Shown: positions 15,005 to 23,546, counted from the first letter of the stretch. The stretch is 38,955 nucleotides of DNA from an uncultured Lachnospiraceae bacterium (GCA_947626915.1 CANQUA010000029.1:1-38955); one strand, 5' to 3'. Notes: generated by a model from the letters alone, not told the origin. Made by a program: numbers and translations.

Positions 15005-16643
15005 GTTCTTCCTCCTTCCCGTCTGCGTCTTCCGTTTCCGGTTCCGCCGCCGTTTCCGCATGCTCCGCCGTCCTGGAATCTGCTGTTCCGGAATCTGCTG
15101 CCTCCGCGACATTTTCTGTCTCCGCGGCTATGTCTGTCTCCGCCCGTTTTTCCTTCGCTTCCTGTACGAAACCCGGCCCGGCCGGCTGTTCTTCCGGTTC
15201 CGGAATCCGTTCCTTTTCTGCCGGCGCGTTCCCGTCCGGTGAGGGGAATGCTTCCTTCCGGTCCTGCACCAGCCGCTGCCGCCACGCCGGCTTCGCTTTT
15301 CCGGCCCGCTCTCCCTGTCCATCCCCGTATCCCCGCGCGGGAAATTCCTGCCTTCCGCTTTCCGCGGGAACGGTTCTCCTCTGCCCGCGCCACAAAAGCG
15401 TCAGGCCGAAACAAACCAGGGCAAACAGACTCGCGGTGATGCCGAAGCAGATCAGCGTCACGCCCCACAGCGGATACCCGTCATGCAGCAGCACGGCCAG
15501 CATACCTAAAAAGAAGAGTCCGCACATGCCGAACATTCCCACCAGCAATACGCCGCAGATACACCCGATATTCCAGAAAAGACGCACCCACCAGACCACA
15601 ACCTCCGCGCACCATCTGCACAAGGCCCTGATCCCGCGGCCCGCGCCGCTCAACAGGCTTCTTCCCGCATACATTTCCGCACCTTCTTTCTCTACTGTTT
15701 TCTTTTTTCCGCGTCCGATTCCGGCTGCGTCAGGTTCGTACCCTTCCGTCCCGGAACCTTCTTTCCTGCCGACTGCTTTCCTTCCCGTCAGCCAGACAAA
15801 CGGACGGCAAAGCTGCTTTTTGGACCAGCGCAGCGCTTTCCGGCTCCACCGTCCCATCCCGCACAGCAAAAGCCAGCTTCGGGCCGCCAACACACACAGC
15901 GCTTTCCAGCTCCATTTGCCCAGGGTACACAGCACATTCCAGCTCCAGATGACCGCAGACTCCGTAAGCTTCCAGAGCCAGACCGCCCCATGCGCCGTTT
16001 TCTCCCAGGTCCAGCAGAACGCACGCTTCAGGCCGCGCCAGAACAGCCCGCACAGATTTTTAACCGAACCGTACAGCCCGCGCCCGGAACTCTCCGTTTT
16101 GTCCCCGCCTGCAGGGTCCCGCGAGACGCCGCCTGCCTGTTCTTCCGCTTTCCGCTCCGAATAACCGCCTGCCTGTTTTCCTGAAATCCGTCCGGAAAAA
16201 TCGTCTGTCCGCGTCTTATACGTCTCTCCGGAATCATACGCCTCCGGTCCGCCGGACGTCTGTTCCTCCAACCGCCCGCCATGCTCCCCGGCCGGTCCGT
16301 CAAACTCCTGCCCGCCTCCCGCGGCCGTCCGCCGGTCCGTTTCTCCGCCATAAGAGACGCCGGCCGCAGCCCGGCCGCCCGTCCCGGCAGAGGCGGCCCC
16401 GTTTCCGCCCGGGCCTTTCCCGGTCACCGAAGCATAATCGGTCCGCACATGGTAAGCTTCCAGAATATCCGCCGTCAGCTCCCGGAAATCGCCGAAATCG
16501 GCGATCGCTTCCGCTTCGCTCAGACCGCTCTTCATTTTCATGTCAATGTGCTGCTCATATTCATCCAGAATATCTCTCAGTTCTTCTTCCTGCAGGATCG
16601 CCAGCGCCTGCTCCAACCTGCTCAGAAATTCTTTCTTGTTCAT
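14997..16643 (-). CDS. HAAS-domain (DUF1700) membrane protein with a Trp 11-residue repeat
   Basis: A 548-residue protein. Residues 1-65 are a HAAS/DUF1700 helical domain (MNKKEFLSRLEQAL, EYEQHIDMKMKSGLSEAEA), which usually partners PadR-controlled membrane proteins. Residues 70-190 are Gly/Ala/Glu-rich disorder. Residues 200-285 hold a repeat with Trp at 202, 213, 224, 235, 246 and 257 and a second series at 211, 222, 233 and 244, exactly 11 apart. Residues 345-420 are two or three membrane segments, and the tail is acidic. Usual DUF1700 proteins are about 150-250 residues, so this is greatly enlarged. ATG 16643 has GGAG upstream; starts at 16655 and 16664 are possible. Confidence 0.8.
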   Translation of the reverse strand: MNKKEFLSRLEQALAILQEEELRDILDEYEQHIDMKMKSGLSEAEAIADFGDFRELTADILEAYHVRTDYASVTGKGPGGNGAASAGTGGRAAAGVSYGGETDRRTAAGGGQEFDGPAGEHGGRLEEQTSGGPEAYDSGETYKTRTDDFSGRISGKQAGGYSERKAEEQAGGVSRDPAGGDKTESSGRGLYGSVKNLCGLFWRGLKRAFCWTWEKTAHGAVWLWKLTESAVIWSWNVLCTLGKWSWKALCVLAARSWLLLCGMGRWSRKALRWSKKQLCRPFVWLTGRKAVGRKEGSGTEGYEPDAAGIGRGKKKTVEKEGAEMYAGRSLLSGAGRGIRALCRWCAEVVVWWVRLFWNIGCICGVLLVGMFGMCGLFFLGMLAVLLHDGYPLWGVTLICFGITASLFALVCFGLTLLWRGQRRTVPAESGRQEFPARGYGDGQGERAGKAKPAWRQRLVQDRKEAFPSPDGNAPAEKERIPEPEEQPAGPGFVQEAKEKRAETDIAAETENVAEAADSGTADSRTAEHAETAAEPETEDADGKEEEHA

Positions 16644-16719
16644 CGTCCGCTCCATTCTTTTCATCGCTGCCTGTCCCCGGCCGTCTTCGGATCCTTCCGC
16701 GGCCGGACCATTCCCAAAA

Positions 16720-17040
16720 CTATCTTTCCCTGTGCTCCTCCAGAAAACGGCCGACGCGGCCCGCAAACTCCGTCCAGTCCGCCTCCAGCCTGTCCCGGTA
16801 AAGGATCCCCGCCACCGTCAGGTGGTAATATTTCCGCGGCGGGCCCTCCGTGGATTCCCTCAGATACGTCTCGAAATACCGTTCATTGGTCAGCCGCTTC
16901 AAAAGCGGGTAGATGGTGCCTTCATTGACGTCCACCACTTTGGACACCTCCTCCACCAGCTCGTACCCGTACATATCCCTCTGCCGGACCGACTCCAGCA
17001 CGATCAGTTCCAGGACTCCTTTTTTGAACTGCGCATTCAT
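16720..17040 (-). CDS. PadR-family transcriptional regulator
   Basis: A 106-residue winged-helix protein of the short PadR-s2 type. It has LELIVLESVRQRDMYGYEL, the recognition part VNEGTIYPLLKRLT and the wing with GPPRKYYHLT. It probably represses its own operon (padR, HAAS protein, anchored protein), as is usual for PadR-DUF1700 units, and a perfect palindrome fills its promoter spacer. ATG 17040 has GAGGG 5 bp upstream. It is 76 bp ahead of the HAAS gene on the same strand. The inducing signal is unknown. Confidence 0.92.
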   Translation of the reverse strand: MNAQFKKGVLELIVLESVRQRDMYGYELVEEVSKVVDVNEGTIYPLLKRLTNERYFETYLRESTEGPPRKYYHLTVAGILYRDRLEADWTEFAGRVGRFLEEHRER

Positions 17041-17066
17041 ACTGTCCCTCGCTTTCTTCAGGTTTT

Positions 17067-17095
17067 ATATTATACCAACTACTTGGTAATGTCAA
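17067..17095 (-). promoter_or_regulatory. padR operon promoter with embedded operator palindrome
   Basis: TTGACA (17090-17095) and TAATAT (17067-17072) are 17 bp apart. The overlapping TATAAT would give a 15-bp spacer. The spacer is a perfect inverted repeat, TACCAA-GTAG-TTGGTA (17073-17088), placed so that a bound dimer would block RNA polymerase. This fits PadR autorepression; binding is inferred. Confidence 0.75.
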
Positions 17096-17224
17096 GTACT
17101 ATTTATAAAAAAGTACATACCGTCTCCGAAACCCGTCCTTTTCCGGCGCAGCGATGTTCAGGCAAAACGCCCGTGCCGGCCGCATTTTTCATAAATTGTT
17201 AATAAAACGTAACCTTTTCTCTCT

Positions 17225-17252
17225 TTTATTAAGGATCCGCTTTTGCTATAAT
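17225..17252 (+). promoter_or_regulatory. Extended -10 promoter of the secreted-protein gene
   Basis: TATAAT at 17247-17252 is preceded by TGC (extended -10), with a poor -35 TTTATT 16 bp upstream. A leader of about 85 nt follows before ATG 17343. Confidence 0.65.
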
Positions 17253-17342
17253 AGACACATGAACGGTACCTGATCCGGCTGTACTTCTCGTCCGGAATCC
17301 CATGTGCAGATCGAATAAGAACCATCAAAGGAGGCTTGACTG

Positions 17343-18200
17343 ATGAAAAAACTGACGAAGATACTCTCTTGCTTATGCGCGGCGTCGATCCTGACGGCCG
17401 GCGCAATGGTCACGGCTCAGGCGGCGATCGAACCCGGCTCTCTGTCCGTGATGTGGGGACCTGTTACCCGGGACCAAACCGGCAACACGGTTTATTTAAG
17501 GATGGACAACCAGTCCCAATCCTACAAAGGCGAGGTTCTGATCGTTCCGTCCGAGGAAACCCTGTTCCTAAACGCCGTCAGCGGACTGCCGGTCTCTTAT
17601 GAGGACATTGCCGACGGCGAAACGGTCTACGCCTATATCGGGCCGGCTGTGACCATGAGCATTCCGCCCAGGACCCATGCGGAACTGGTGCTTTGCGGCA
17701 TCCCGGCCGATTTCAGGGTTCCCGCCTACGTGCAGGTCCGGGAGATCTCCTGGAACGCGGATCAGACCGAAGCGACGCTGACCACAACGGGGGATGACAT
17801 CTATACGATTCCGGCTGCCTGCCCCATTTCCCCCTACCTGACGCGCAACATCGTTACCCTGGAGGACCTGAAAGCCGGAAGTATCTGCCTGATCTGGGCC
17901 GGCGACACGAATACCGCTTCTTCGATCCTGCTGTTCGCCGACGCGGTGGAACCCGCGTCCGATATCCGGACCGGCTGGCAGAAGATCGACGGCCGCTGGT
18001 ACCTCTACGATCTGACCGGCAACCTGATGGTCGGCTGGCAGTTCGTGGACGGCAAATGGTATTATATGGATCCGGAAACCGCCGTCATGCAGACCGGTTT
18101 CCTGAAATGGAACGGCAATTACTACTATCTGCAGTCTGACGGCAGCATGCTGACCGAGCCGAAGACCTTCACGCCCGACGCCAGCGGAGCGCTGCACTAG
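17343..18200 (+). CDS. Secreted protein with C-terminal cell-wall-binding (choline-type) repeats
   Basis: A 285-residue exported protein. Residues 1-27 are a signal peptide (MKKLTK, hydrophobic core, cleavage near AQA). Residues about 30-200 form a beta-rich domain of unknown function. Residues 211-270 contain three roughly 20-residue aromatic repeats of the CW_binding_1 type, with GWQKIDGRWY, GWQFVDGKWYY and TGFLKWNGNYYY as cores. Such repeats hold proteins on wall polymers. AAAGGAGG lies 8 bp before the ATG. It is monocistronic and starts the rightward side of a divergent pair with padR. Confidence 0.85.
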   Translation: MKKLTKILSCLCAASILTAGAMVTAQAAIEPGSLSVMWGPVTRDQTGNTVYLRMDNQSQSYKGEVLIVPSEETLFLNAVSGLPVSYEDIADGETVYAYIGPAVTMSIPPRTHAELVLCGIPADFRVPAYVQVREISWNADQTEATLTTTGDDIYTIPAACPISPYLTRNIVTLEDLKAGSICLIWAGDTNTASSILLFADAVEPASDIRTGWQKIDGRWYLYDLTGNLMVGWQFVDGKWYYMDPETAVMQTGFLKWNGNYYYLQSDGSMLTEPKTFTPDASGALH

Positions 18201-18336
18201 CCTTCTGAACCCAGCTGCCAAAAAACGTTCCGCAGACGGGAAACGGAGAGCCTTACTGATGAAATCGGAAATCTCCGGCAAACGGCTTGTCTGAATACAA
18301 ACAAGCAGGAGCCGCCGCAGTCCGGCTGCATCCGGC

Positions 18337-18410
18337 TGGCCCGGACATTGACGCATCCTGTTCTTCCGGCTGAATATCCCTCCGGTGACGGATGCGCAAA
18401 TGTCCGGCCA
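18337..18410. repeat. Long imperfect inverted repeat
   Basis: The left arm (18337-18358) and right arm (18390-18410) pair over about 21 bp, with one bulged C and a 2-bp internal mismatch; the core is GGACATT..CGCATCC. The loop is 31 nt. No T-run follows. Confidence 0.75.
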
Positions 18411-18423
18411 GTGACCGGTGCAT

Positions 18424-18573
18424 GCCGTTTCTGCGGCGGCCCCGCTTTTTACGGCAGCACAGCTTTTTGCGGTAACCCTGCTTTTTGCGGCAGCACAGCT
18501 TTTTTACGGTAACCCCGCTTTTTTGCGGCGGTCACGCCTCTTTACGGCAATCCCGCTTTTTTGCGGCGCAGTC
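18424..18573. repeat. Degenerate tandem array of about 18-20 bp units
   Basis: About eight head-to-tail units share the core GCTTTTTnCGG followed by a variable CAGCACA or TAACCCC end; two end types partly alternate. Unit length drifts between 18 and 20 bp, mainly in the T-run. There are no unique spacers, so it is not a CRISPR array. Confidence 0.8.
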
Positions 18574-18674
18574 TCCGGCTGCTCAAGCCATCCGGGCACG
18601 CTTTATAGCTTTTCCAACGTCTGCCGCGTCCCGAGTCTCCCTGCTCTGGTTCCGCGCCGATTCCGGCCCATTTC

Positions 18675-19901
18675 CTAGGCCGTAATCTTCATGAAATTCT
18701 TCTTGCCGCGCTTGACGATCATGCCGTCGCCCGCAAAATCCGCTTTTCCATAAGTTTTGCGGATGTCTTTCATCTGTTCGCCGTTCACGGTCACGCCGCC
18801 CTGTTCCACATTCCTGCGCGCTTCGGCGCGGGACGGAGCCAGGCCGGATTTCTGCAGGATCCCCAGAATATCAATCTCGCCCGCCTCGTTGAAATCGCTG
18901 TCGCTCAAAGCGAAGGACGGCATATTTTCCAGACTGCCCTGTCCCTTAAACAGCGCCTGGGACGCTTCCTGGGCCTTCTTCGCCTCTTCCTCGCCGTGAA
19001 CCAGACTGGTCAGTTCGTACGCCAGAATCTCCTTGGCGGTATTTAACTGGCTGCCCTCCCAGTGATCCATCTCCTCAATCTGCTCCAGCGGCAGGAACGT
19101 CAGCATCCGCAGGCATTTCAGCACGTCCGCGTCGGCCACGTTTCTCCAGTACTGGTAGAAGTCGAAGGGCGAGGTCTTGTTCGGATCCAGCCAGACCGCG
19201 CCGGACTGGGTCTTGCCCATCTTCTTGCCCTCGGAATTGAGGAGCAGCGTAATCGTCATGGCGTAAGCATCCTTGCCCAGCTTGCGGCGGATCAGCTCGG
19301 TGCCGCCCAGCATATTGCTCCACTGATCGTCGCCGCCGAACTGCATGTTGCAGCCGTATTTCTGGAACAGCATATAGAAATCATAGCTCTGCATGATCAT
19401 GTAGTTAAATTCCAGGAAACTTAAACCCTTCTCCATGCGCTGCTTGTAGCACTCGGCCCGGAGCATGTTGTTGACGGAAAAGCACGCGCCCACCTCGCGC
19501 AGCAGTTCCACATAATTCAGATTCAGCAGCCAGTCGGCATTATTTACCATCATGGCTTTCCCGTCTGAAAAGTCGATGAAACGGCTCATCTGCTTTTTGA
19601 AGCACTCGCAGTTGTGCTCAATGGTCTCCACGGTCATCATCTGGCGCATGTCGCTGCGGCCGGAAGGGTCGCCGATCATGCCGGTGCCGCCGCCGATCAG
19701 GGCAATCGGCTTGTTTCCGGCCATCTGCAGCCGTTTCATCAGGCACAGGGCCATAAAATGTCCCACATGGAGACTGTCTGCCGTGGGGTCAAATCCGATG
19801 TAAAAAACGGCCTTCCCCTCATTCACCATTTTCCGGATCTCTTCCTCGTCGGTCACCTGGGCAATCAGCCCGCGGGCAACCAGTTCTTCATAACACTGCA
19901 T
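18675..19901 (-). CDS. tyrS: Tyrosyl-tRNA synthetase
   Basis: A 408-residue class I synthetase that charges tRNA-Tyr. It shows the HIGH-type motif HVGH (45-48), the ATP/tyrosine site [12 protein letters not shown] (70-81), the KMSKS-type loop KKMGKT (226-231) and a C-terminal S4 RNA-binding domain (about 345-408). ATG 19901 has AAGGAG 8 bp upstream. The leader is a T-box whose predicted specifier is a UAC tyrosine codon, so the gene should be turned on when uncharged tRNA-Tyr builds up. Confidence 0.97.
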   Translation of the reverse strand: MQCYEELVARGLIAQVTDEEEIRKMVNEGKAVFYIGFDPTADSLHVGHFMALCLMKRLQMAGNKPIALIGGGTGMIGDPSGRSDMRQMMTVETIEHNCECFKKQMSRFIDFSDGKAMMVNNADWLLNLNYVELLREVGACFSVNNMLRAECYKQRMEKGLSFLEFNYMIMQSYDFYMLFQKYGCNMQFGGDDQWSNMLGGTELIRRKLGKDAYAMTITLLLNSEGKKMGKTQSGAVWLDPNKTSPFDFYQYWRNVADADVLKCLRMLTFLPLEQIEEMDHWEGSQLNTAKEILAYELTSLVHGEEEAKKAQEASQALFKGQGSLENMPSFALSDSDFNEAGEIDILGILQKSGLAPSRAEARRNVEQGGVTVNGEQMKDIRKTYGKADFAGDGMIVKRGKKNFMKITA

Positions 19902-19986
19902 TTTTTGTTCTCCTTTTCCTTTCGATTGCTGATTATCAGTTCTTCCACGCCCGGCGTGACGCATCTTTGCCCGGATGGCCGGAAAA

Positions 19987-20319
19987 CAAAAAATCCCGCC
20001 CTAACAAAAGGACGGGACATATGTCTCGCGGTACCACCTGATGTTTACGGAAGGCTCACGCTCCTCCGCCTCTTCGAGTACAGAAAATACTCTAGCACGA
20101 TAACGTGTGCAGGAACCCGTCGCAGCCTACCAAGCGGACCATCCTTCCGGCGCCGGCCCCTGTCCTGGATCCAAAACCCCGCCGCATGACCGCTGTTCAG
20201 TGCGAAGCTCAAAGATGTATTCACGACCCGCTTTCCACGCGCCTCTCATCAGCCGGCTGCTTTCTGTGTGCTGCTGCGGACCGCTACTTGTTCTTATCAT
20301 CGCTTTTCGTCATGAAATT
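19987..20319 (-). promoter_or_regulatory. T-box leader of tyrS (tyrosine specifier) with terminator
   Basis: On the minus strand the T-box sequence AGGTGGTACCGCG (20027-20039) precedes a terminator stem, GTCCCGTCC/GGGCGGGAT (20010-20018 and 19993-20001), with a T-run. Upstream, Stem I-type sequence includes GATAAGAACAAGTAG. The predicted specifier is UAC at 20217-20219 within GAATACATC, a Tyr codon that agrees with tyrS. High uncharged tRNA-Tyr should favour the antiterminator. The T-box is certain; the exact specifier position is an alignment judgement. Confidence 0.93.
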
Positions 20320-20325
20320 ATTGTC

Positions 20326-20354
20326 ATTATAGGGTCTGCTTCCGCGTTTGTCAA
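20326..20354 (-). promoter_or_regulatory. Consensus promoter of tyrS
   Basis: TTGACA (20349-20354), exactly 17 bp, TATAAT (20326-20331): a full consensus sigma-A promoter directly before the T-box leader. Strong initiation with control by antitermination is the usual arrangement. Confidence 0.9.
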
Positions 20355-20616
20355 GCCCCTAATTCGGGCTTTTTGCTGTTTTGCTGTTTCCTGTTTTTCC
20401 CGTTTTCTTAGTTTTTTATAGTTCAAAGCCATTCCAACATGTTAGCAAAAAGACGCTGCCATGAGCTCGAAAGCCAAAATCGTGTAGGATCGCGCACGCT
20501 AAGCAGGGCGGTTATCTGTTTCATATCCCGGTCAAATGCTCATGTGCGATAAAGTAACACACACAAGAATTTGATAGACAGCAGTCCGCTATTCCGTAAC
20601 CCAATAGAAAATTATC
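20355..20616. other. AT-rich intergenic stretch, no gene recognised
   Basis: Composition drops sharply from the GC-rich surroundings. The sequence is T-rich near 20370-20420 and mixed afterwards. I see no start signal, tRNA or insertion-sequence ends. It may be the edge of a transferred segment that includes the following two small genes. Confidence 0.5.
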
Positions 20617-20645
20617 TTGAGAAATGAGTTATTTCTGAGTATAAT
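20617..20645 (+). promoter_or_regulatory. Promoter of the PIN-domain remnant
   Basis: TTGAGA (20617-20622), 17-bp spacer, TATAAT (20640-20645), about 23 bp before ATG 20668. Confidence 0.7.
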
Positions 20646-20667
20646 ATTATACAAGGAAGGAACCTAT

Positions 20668-20925
20668 ATGCGAATATATTTGGATAACTGTTGTTTCAAC
20701 CGTCCTTATGATGATCAGAGACAAATTAGTGTTTCACTCGATGCGCAAGCCAAGCTTTATGTTCAGGATAAAATTAAAGCAGGGAAACTGGAACTGGCAA
20801 CCTCCTTTGTTCTTAATCATGAGAATTCTCAGAATCTATACCCCATTAGGGAACAGTCTATTGGACAATTTATAAATGAGTATTCATCTGTCCATATAGG
20901 CCGGAGTGCAAGGGAACAATTATGA
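20668..20925 (+). pseudogene. Truncated PIN-domain protein (toxin-type) remnant
   Basis: The 85-residue frame begins MRIYLDNCCFNRPYDDQ, the usual N terminus of a clostridial PIN-domain (VapC-like RNase) family with the first catalytic Asp at residue 6. Intact relatives recalled from this family run to about 130 or more residues and end in a second acidic cluster. Here the frame turns off the family pattern after SSVHIG into RSAREQL and stops, so the later catalytic residues are missing. ATG 20668 has AAGGAAGG upstream. The stop overlaps the next start by 4 bp. It is probably an inactive remnant. Confidence 0.7.
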
Positions 20926-21131
20926 GGTACAATACAGCCGAAATTATGGATAAGGGGATGGCTTGCCTGATAGAAAAATTAGGCGTGGCGGAAGCGGAGC
21001 ATTTTATTTCTGTAATACTGCGTGAAAATTTTGATTATACAAAGTGGCAGCGCGAGCATTTTGATAATATGGATCCGGATGAATTTCTGGAGACCGCATA
21101 TGCTTATGATGACGCTCATCTGATCAGGTAA
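20922..21131 (+). CDS. Small PIN-partner-like (possible antitoxin) protein
   Basis: A 69-residue acidic protein with no membrane segment. It starts MRYNTAEIMDKGMACLIEKLG and contains YTKWQREHFDNMDPDEF. Small proteins of this appearance commonly sit just before the PIN gene of the same family, suggesting an antitoxin role; this is recalled context, not proven. Here it follows the PIN fragment through an ATGA overlap and no intact PIN gene comes after it, so the pair looks rearranged. The C terminus (DDAHLIR) may also be cut short. Codon use is AT-rich compared with the flanking genes. Confidence 0.6.
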   Translation: MRYNTAEIMDKGMACLIEKLGVAEAEHFISVILRENFDYTKWQREHFDNMDPDEFLETAYAYDDAHLIR

Positions 21132-21168
21132 TATTTGATTGCGGATCAATTTAGAGCGCAGTTATTAA

Positions 21169-21208
21169 AAAAGCAGAGCCGCATTTCACGATGCAGAACT
21201 CTGCTTTT
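21169..21208. terminator. Bidirectional terminator between the PIN remnant and rseP
   Basis: AAAAGCAGAG (21169-21178) pairs with CTCTGCTTTT (21199-21208), with an inner GCAT/ATGC helix. T-rich runs follow on both strands. It ends the envelope operon (minus strand) and the small plus-strand genes. Confidence 0.9.
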
Positions 21209-21234
21209 GTTTTACATTTGCTTTAATGACCAGC

Positions 21235-22290
21235 TCATCCTCGGAAAAACACATTGGAGATGTCGTTAAACAGCACAAAAATCATCAGGCACATCAGAAG
21301 GGCCATGCCGATCAGATGGACCATGCCCTCTTTCTCGCGGTCGATGGGCTTGCCCCGCACCGCCTCCACCAGCATAAACACCAGACGTCCCCCGTCCAGC
21401 GCCGGGATCGGCAGCAGGTTCATAACGCCCAAGTTGGCGCTGAACAGCACGCAGAGATTGGCGACGCTCAAAAGCATGGTCTGGATTCCGTAAACAATGC
21501 TCTCGTCCACGGTCTCATCCACCATGGCCACCATACGGATGGGGCCTGCCAGGTCCTCCGACTGCACCCGCCCGCCGAAAATCATGCCGATGCTCTTGAT
21601 CACGGCCTTGATCCAGTAAACCACCTCATAGGCCCCGTATTTCAGCGTCTGAAAAAAATTCGCCGTAGGGACCCGGTAGCCGCTGGTGATGATCCCCAGC
21701 ATGTAGGTCCCGGTCTCAGGCGAAACCTTCGGCGTCAGCACCGCATGGCGCGTCTCCCAGCCGGTTTCCGTGGGCCGGCGGTATTCCACCTGGATCGGGT
21801 CGCCGGCATGGGTCATCATGAACATGGTCAGATCCCGGTAAATCACGATCCGCGTATGGTCCAGCTTCGTGATCACATCGCCGGCCTGCATGCCCTGTTC
21901 CTGGGCGGAAAATCCATCCTGGACGCCTACCAGCTCCGCAGAATCATAGCCCACGAAATGGACGATGACCGTCGCCAGCACAAAGGCCAGCAGGAAATTG
22001 AAAATCGGACCGGCCGCCACCACAGCGATCCTGGACCAGACCGGTTTATTGTTAAAGGCCCGGGGATCGGAATCATTCTCATCCTCGCCCAGCATCATGC
22101 AGGAACCGCCGAACGGAAATATCTTCACGGAATAACGGGTCTCGCCCTTTACCGTGCTCAGGATCCGGGGGCCCATGCCGATGGAAAATTCCACAACGCC
22201 GATCCCGTTTTTCTTCGCTACAATAAAATGCCCAAATTCATGGATCAGAATGATCAGGCCGAATACCAGTATGGCAATCAGGATGCTCAT
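21235..22290 (-). CDS. rseP: RIP metalloprotease, site-2 protease family
   Basis: A 351-residue M50 intramembrane zinc protease that cuts membrane-bound substrates such as anti-sigma factors. The zinc motif HEFGH is at 17-21 in the first membrane segment. The second active-site motif LLPIPALDGG lies near residue 295, and a single PDZ-like domain (about 110-190) sits between. Length fits the Gram-positive RasP/YluC type with one PDZ rather than the two of E. coli RseP. It is the last gene of the pyrH-frr-uppS-cdsA-dxr-rseP run, 68 bp behind dxr. Confidence 0.94.
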   Translation of the reverse strand: MSILIAILVFGLIILIHEFGHFIVAKKNGIGVVEFSIGMGPRILSTVKGETRYSVKIFPFGGSCMMLGEDENDSDPRAFNNKPVWSRIAVVAAGPIFNFLLAFVLATVIVHFVGYDSAELVGVQDGFSAQEQGMQAGDVITKLDHTRIVIYRDLTMFMMTHAGDPIQVEYRRPTETGWETRHAVLTPKVSPETGTYMLGIITSGYRVPTANFFQTLKYGAYEVVYWIKAVIKSIGMIFGGRVQSEDLAGPIRMVAMVDETVDESIVYGIQTMLLSVANLCVLFSANLGVMNLLPIPALDGGRLVFMLVEAVRGKPIDREKEGMVHLIGMALLMCLMIFVLFNDISNVFFRG

Positions 22291-22358
22291 GTAAAAACCT
22301 TCTTTCTTAAAATAAAGATTCAGTGTCCGTTTCCGTATCGTGAGGTGCGCAGCCGCCG

Positions 22359-23546
22359 CTAAAATCGGGATTTCAGCAGATCGTAGGTCTCCTGCTCCGT
22401 CTCCAGGATCTGTTCGAGCGCAGGCTCCGCAATGACGCGGTGGTGCGCCATGGCCGTCTCGATCATTTCCGTGATCGTCAGATACGGGATCCAGTGGTTG
22501 ATGAACTGCGTCACCGCGTACTCGTTGGCCGCGTTAAATACCGTCGGCAGGGAACCGCCCGCCGCGCCTGCCTCATAGGCCAGGGCCAGGGCGCGGAACG
22601 TCTCCATGTCCGGTTTTTCAAACGCGATCTGGTTTAAACTCCAGAAATCCAGCCGGTCCCCCGGCAGCGGGCGGCGTTCCGGATAATACAGGGCGTACTG
22701 GATCGGAAGCTTCATATCCGGCGTGCCCAGCTGCGCCAGCACCGCCCCGTCGATCAGCTCCACCATGGAATGGATGATGCTTTTCGGCTGTATGACCACC
22801 TGGATATCCTGCACCGGCACATCGAACAGCCAGCGGGCCTCCATGACCTCCAGGCCCTTATTTACCAGCGTGGAGGAATCGATCGTTACCTTGGGCCCCA
22901 TGGACCAGTTGGGATGTTTCAGCGCGGCCTCCAGGGTCACATCGGCCAGCTGCTCTCTCGTGTATCCGCGGAACGGACCGCCGGATGCCGTAAGCAGGAT
23001 CTTCCGGATGCCTTTCCGCGGGATCTCCGCGCCTTTGCAGGAAATGCCCCCGCCGTCCCGGTCCGGCTGCATGCTCAGGCACTGAAAGATCGCGCTGTGT
23101 TCGCTGTCCACCGGCAGGATGCGGACGCCCATCTTCCGTGCCAGCGGCATGATAATGTGCCCGGCCGTCACCAGCGTCTCCTTGTTCGCCAAAGCGATAT
23201 CCTTGCCGGCTTCCATCGCCGCAATCGTCGGCCGGATGCCGATCATTCCCACGACCGCGGTTACAACGGTCTCCGCCTCCGGTTCGGCGGCCGCTTCCAG
23301 AAGGCCCTCCATGCCGGAAACCACTTTTACCGGCAGGTCGGCGACGGCAATCTTCAGCTCCTTCGCCTTTTCCGGATCCCAGACGCATGCGAGCCTGGGG
23401 GAGAACTCCCGGATCTGCTTCTCCAGAAGCCCGATATTGCGCCCCGCCGCCAGGGCCGTGACCCGTATATCGCCGTTTCTTCTCACTATCTCCAGAGTCT
23501 GGGTGCCGATGGAACCGGTCGAACCCAGAACCGCTATTTTCTTCAT
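22359..23546 (-). CDS. dxr: 1-deoxy-D-xylulose-5-phosphate reductoisomerase
   Basis: DXR makes 2-C-methyl-D-erythritol 4-phosphate, the committed step of the MEP isoprenoid route, with NADPH and a divalent metal. The 395-residue protein has GSTGSIGTQTLEI (NADPH loop, about 7-19), the metal-site region PVDSEHSAIFQCL and the TASGGPFR loop. ATG 23546 has CAGGAG upstream; the longer frame to 23591 is not DXR-like. It supplies isoprenoid precursors for the lipid carrier made by UppS in the same operon. The 270-bp gap to cdsA contains a 31-bp tandem repeat. Confidence 0.96.
   Translation of the reverse strand: MKKIAVLGSTGSIGTQTLEIVRRNGDIRVTALAAGRNIGLLEKQIREFSPRLACVWDPEKAKELKIAVADLPVKVVSGMEGLLEAAAEPEAETVVTAVVGMIGIRPTIAAMEAGKDIALANKETLVTAGHIIMPLARKMGVRILPVDSEHSAIFQCLSMQPDRDGGGISCKGAEIPRKGIRKILLTASGGPFRGYTREQLADVTLEAALKHPNWSMGPKVTIDSSTLVNKGLEVMEARWLFDVPVQDIQVVIQPKSIIHSMVELIDGAVLAQLGTPDMKLPIQYALYYPERRPLPGDRLDFWSLNQIAFEKPDMETFRALALAYEAGAAGGSLPTVFNAANEYAVTQFINHWIPYLTITEMIETAMAHHRVIAEPALEQILETEQETYDLLKSRF

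Larger units (their letters stand above)
18201..18674. other. 474-bp intergenic region between convergent genes
   Basis: No coding frame with a start signal is seen between the secreted-protein stop and the tyrS stop. The region holds a long imperfect hairpin (18337-18410) and a short-unit repeat block (18424-18573), listed separately. No classical T-tailed terminator was found. Confidence 0.6.

Noticed and set aside
18424-18573. Possible CRISPR array
   Set aside because: Units follow each other without unique spacers and vary in length; no cas genes are near.
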